DNA of 64,000 nt from Bacteroidales bacterium (GTDB taxonomy: Bacteria; Bacteroidota; Bacteroidia; Bacteroidales; UBA1402), in contig JAFODP010000018.1 in NCBI GenBank assembly GCA_017380635.1, positions 124,001 to 188,000 on the forward strand, written 5' to 3'. Shown here in pieces: positions 63,965 to 64,000 of the stretch; the first letter of the stretch is position 1; each line of letters opens with the position of its first letter. The notes beneath the pieces are model-generated. The model was not told where the DNA came from and did no database searches. It worked only from the letters and a program-made list of their open reading frames with translations. A program made the translations under genes and the position numbers.

Positions 63965-64000
63965 TTAGAATTTCAGGTTAGCACCAAACTGCCAAGTAAT
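63965..64000 (-). CDS. SusC/RagA TonB-dependent receptor (last 11 codons)
   Basis: The minus strand reads ITWQFGANLKF and a TAA stop at 63967-63965. The ending GANLKF with terminal Phe is characteristic of SusC/RagA barrels, and the position directly before susD confirms it. The rest is outside the window. Confidence 0.85.
   Translation of the reverse strand: MTWQFGANLKF

Noticed and set aside
60525..64000. Complete polysaccharide utilisation locus
   Set aside because: SusC is only touched at its end and no carbohydrate-active enzyme is linked in the visible part; the substrate and locus type cannot be claimed.

Overview
The window is a chromosomal segment from a Bacteroidota bacterium, most likely a Bacteroidales gut or rumen type. 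The support is direct: a SusC/SusD pair at the right edge, lipoproteins with a Cys lipobox, DUF4369-thioredoxin and DUF4252 proteins, a two-subunit methylmalonyl-CoA mutase, lipid A and Kdo genes, and many start regions preceded by the Bacteroidetes promoter motif (-33 TTTG, -7 TAnnTTTG) with no recognisable Shine-Dalgarno sequence. I do not commit to a genus. No tRNA, rRNA, CRISPR array, complete insertion sequence or phage was recognised.

Layout. 1-15.5 kb is mostly housekeeping: RNase R (cut at the left edge), AdoHcy hydrolase plus a glycosyltransferase, a minus-strand gltX-waaA-yfhO operon, a 7TM-HD phosphohydrolase, a thioredoxin-like lipoprotein, a 2-hydroxyacid dehydrogenase-folE-SPOR operon and malate dehydrogenase. 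The malate dehydrogenase start is preceded by three ~75-bp tandem repeats, and the last repeat supplies the promoter. 15.8-24.2 kb holds a GH105 lipoprotein, a metallo-beta-lactamase-fold hydrolase coupled to a split ThrE exporter and a stand-alone cobalamin-reactivation domain, an outer-membrane barrel, an Fe-alcohol dehydrogenase, a GNAT and a cysteine desulfidase. 24.4-27.4 kb is the least ordinary stretch: a frameshifted small gene, a convergent structured small-RNA candidate with its own promoter and terminator, an N-acyl-D-amino-acid deacylase, and a cluster of palindromic repeats.

27.4-33.5 kb is a divergent cluster of three uroporphyrinogen-decarboxylase-fold (corrinoid methyltransferase type) proteins with two sugar-type MFS transporters and an L-rhamnose mutarotase. 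I read it as a possible system for importing and demethylating O-methylated sugars. With the reactivation domain at 19.3 kb and mutAB at 54-58 kb, it gives the window a recurring cobalamin theme. 33.6-54.2 kb returns to core genes: purL, an ECF sigma/anti-sigma/DUF4252 cluster, truA divergent from a phoH-purC-purM-prfA-pyrF-HD operon, an aldehyde dehydrogenase, and lpxD-lpxC-lpxA-(acidic pRiA4b-like protein)-miaA. Here lpxC lacks the FabZ domain usually fused to it in this phylum. 54.3-58.3 kb is mutA-mutB.

58.4-60.3 kb is a small accessory island: a decayed ATPase remnant and an AbiE-type toxin-antitoxin pair with an inverted repeat between promoter and start. 60.5-64 kb is the 3' part of a minus-strand susC-susD-lipoprotein operon, followed by a secreted protein with a sorting-signal-like C-terminus.
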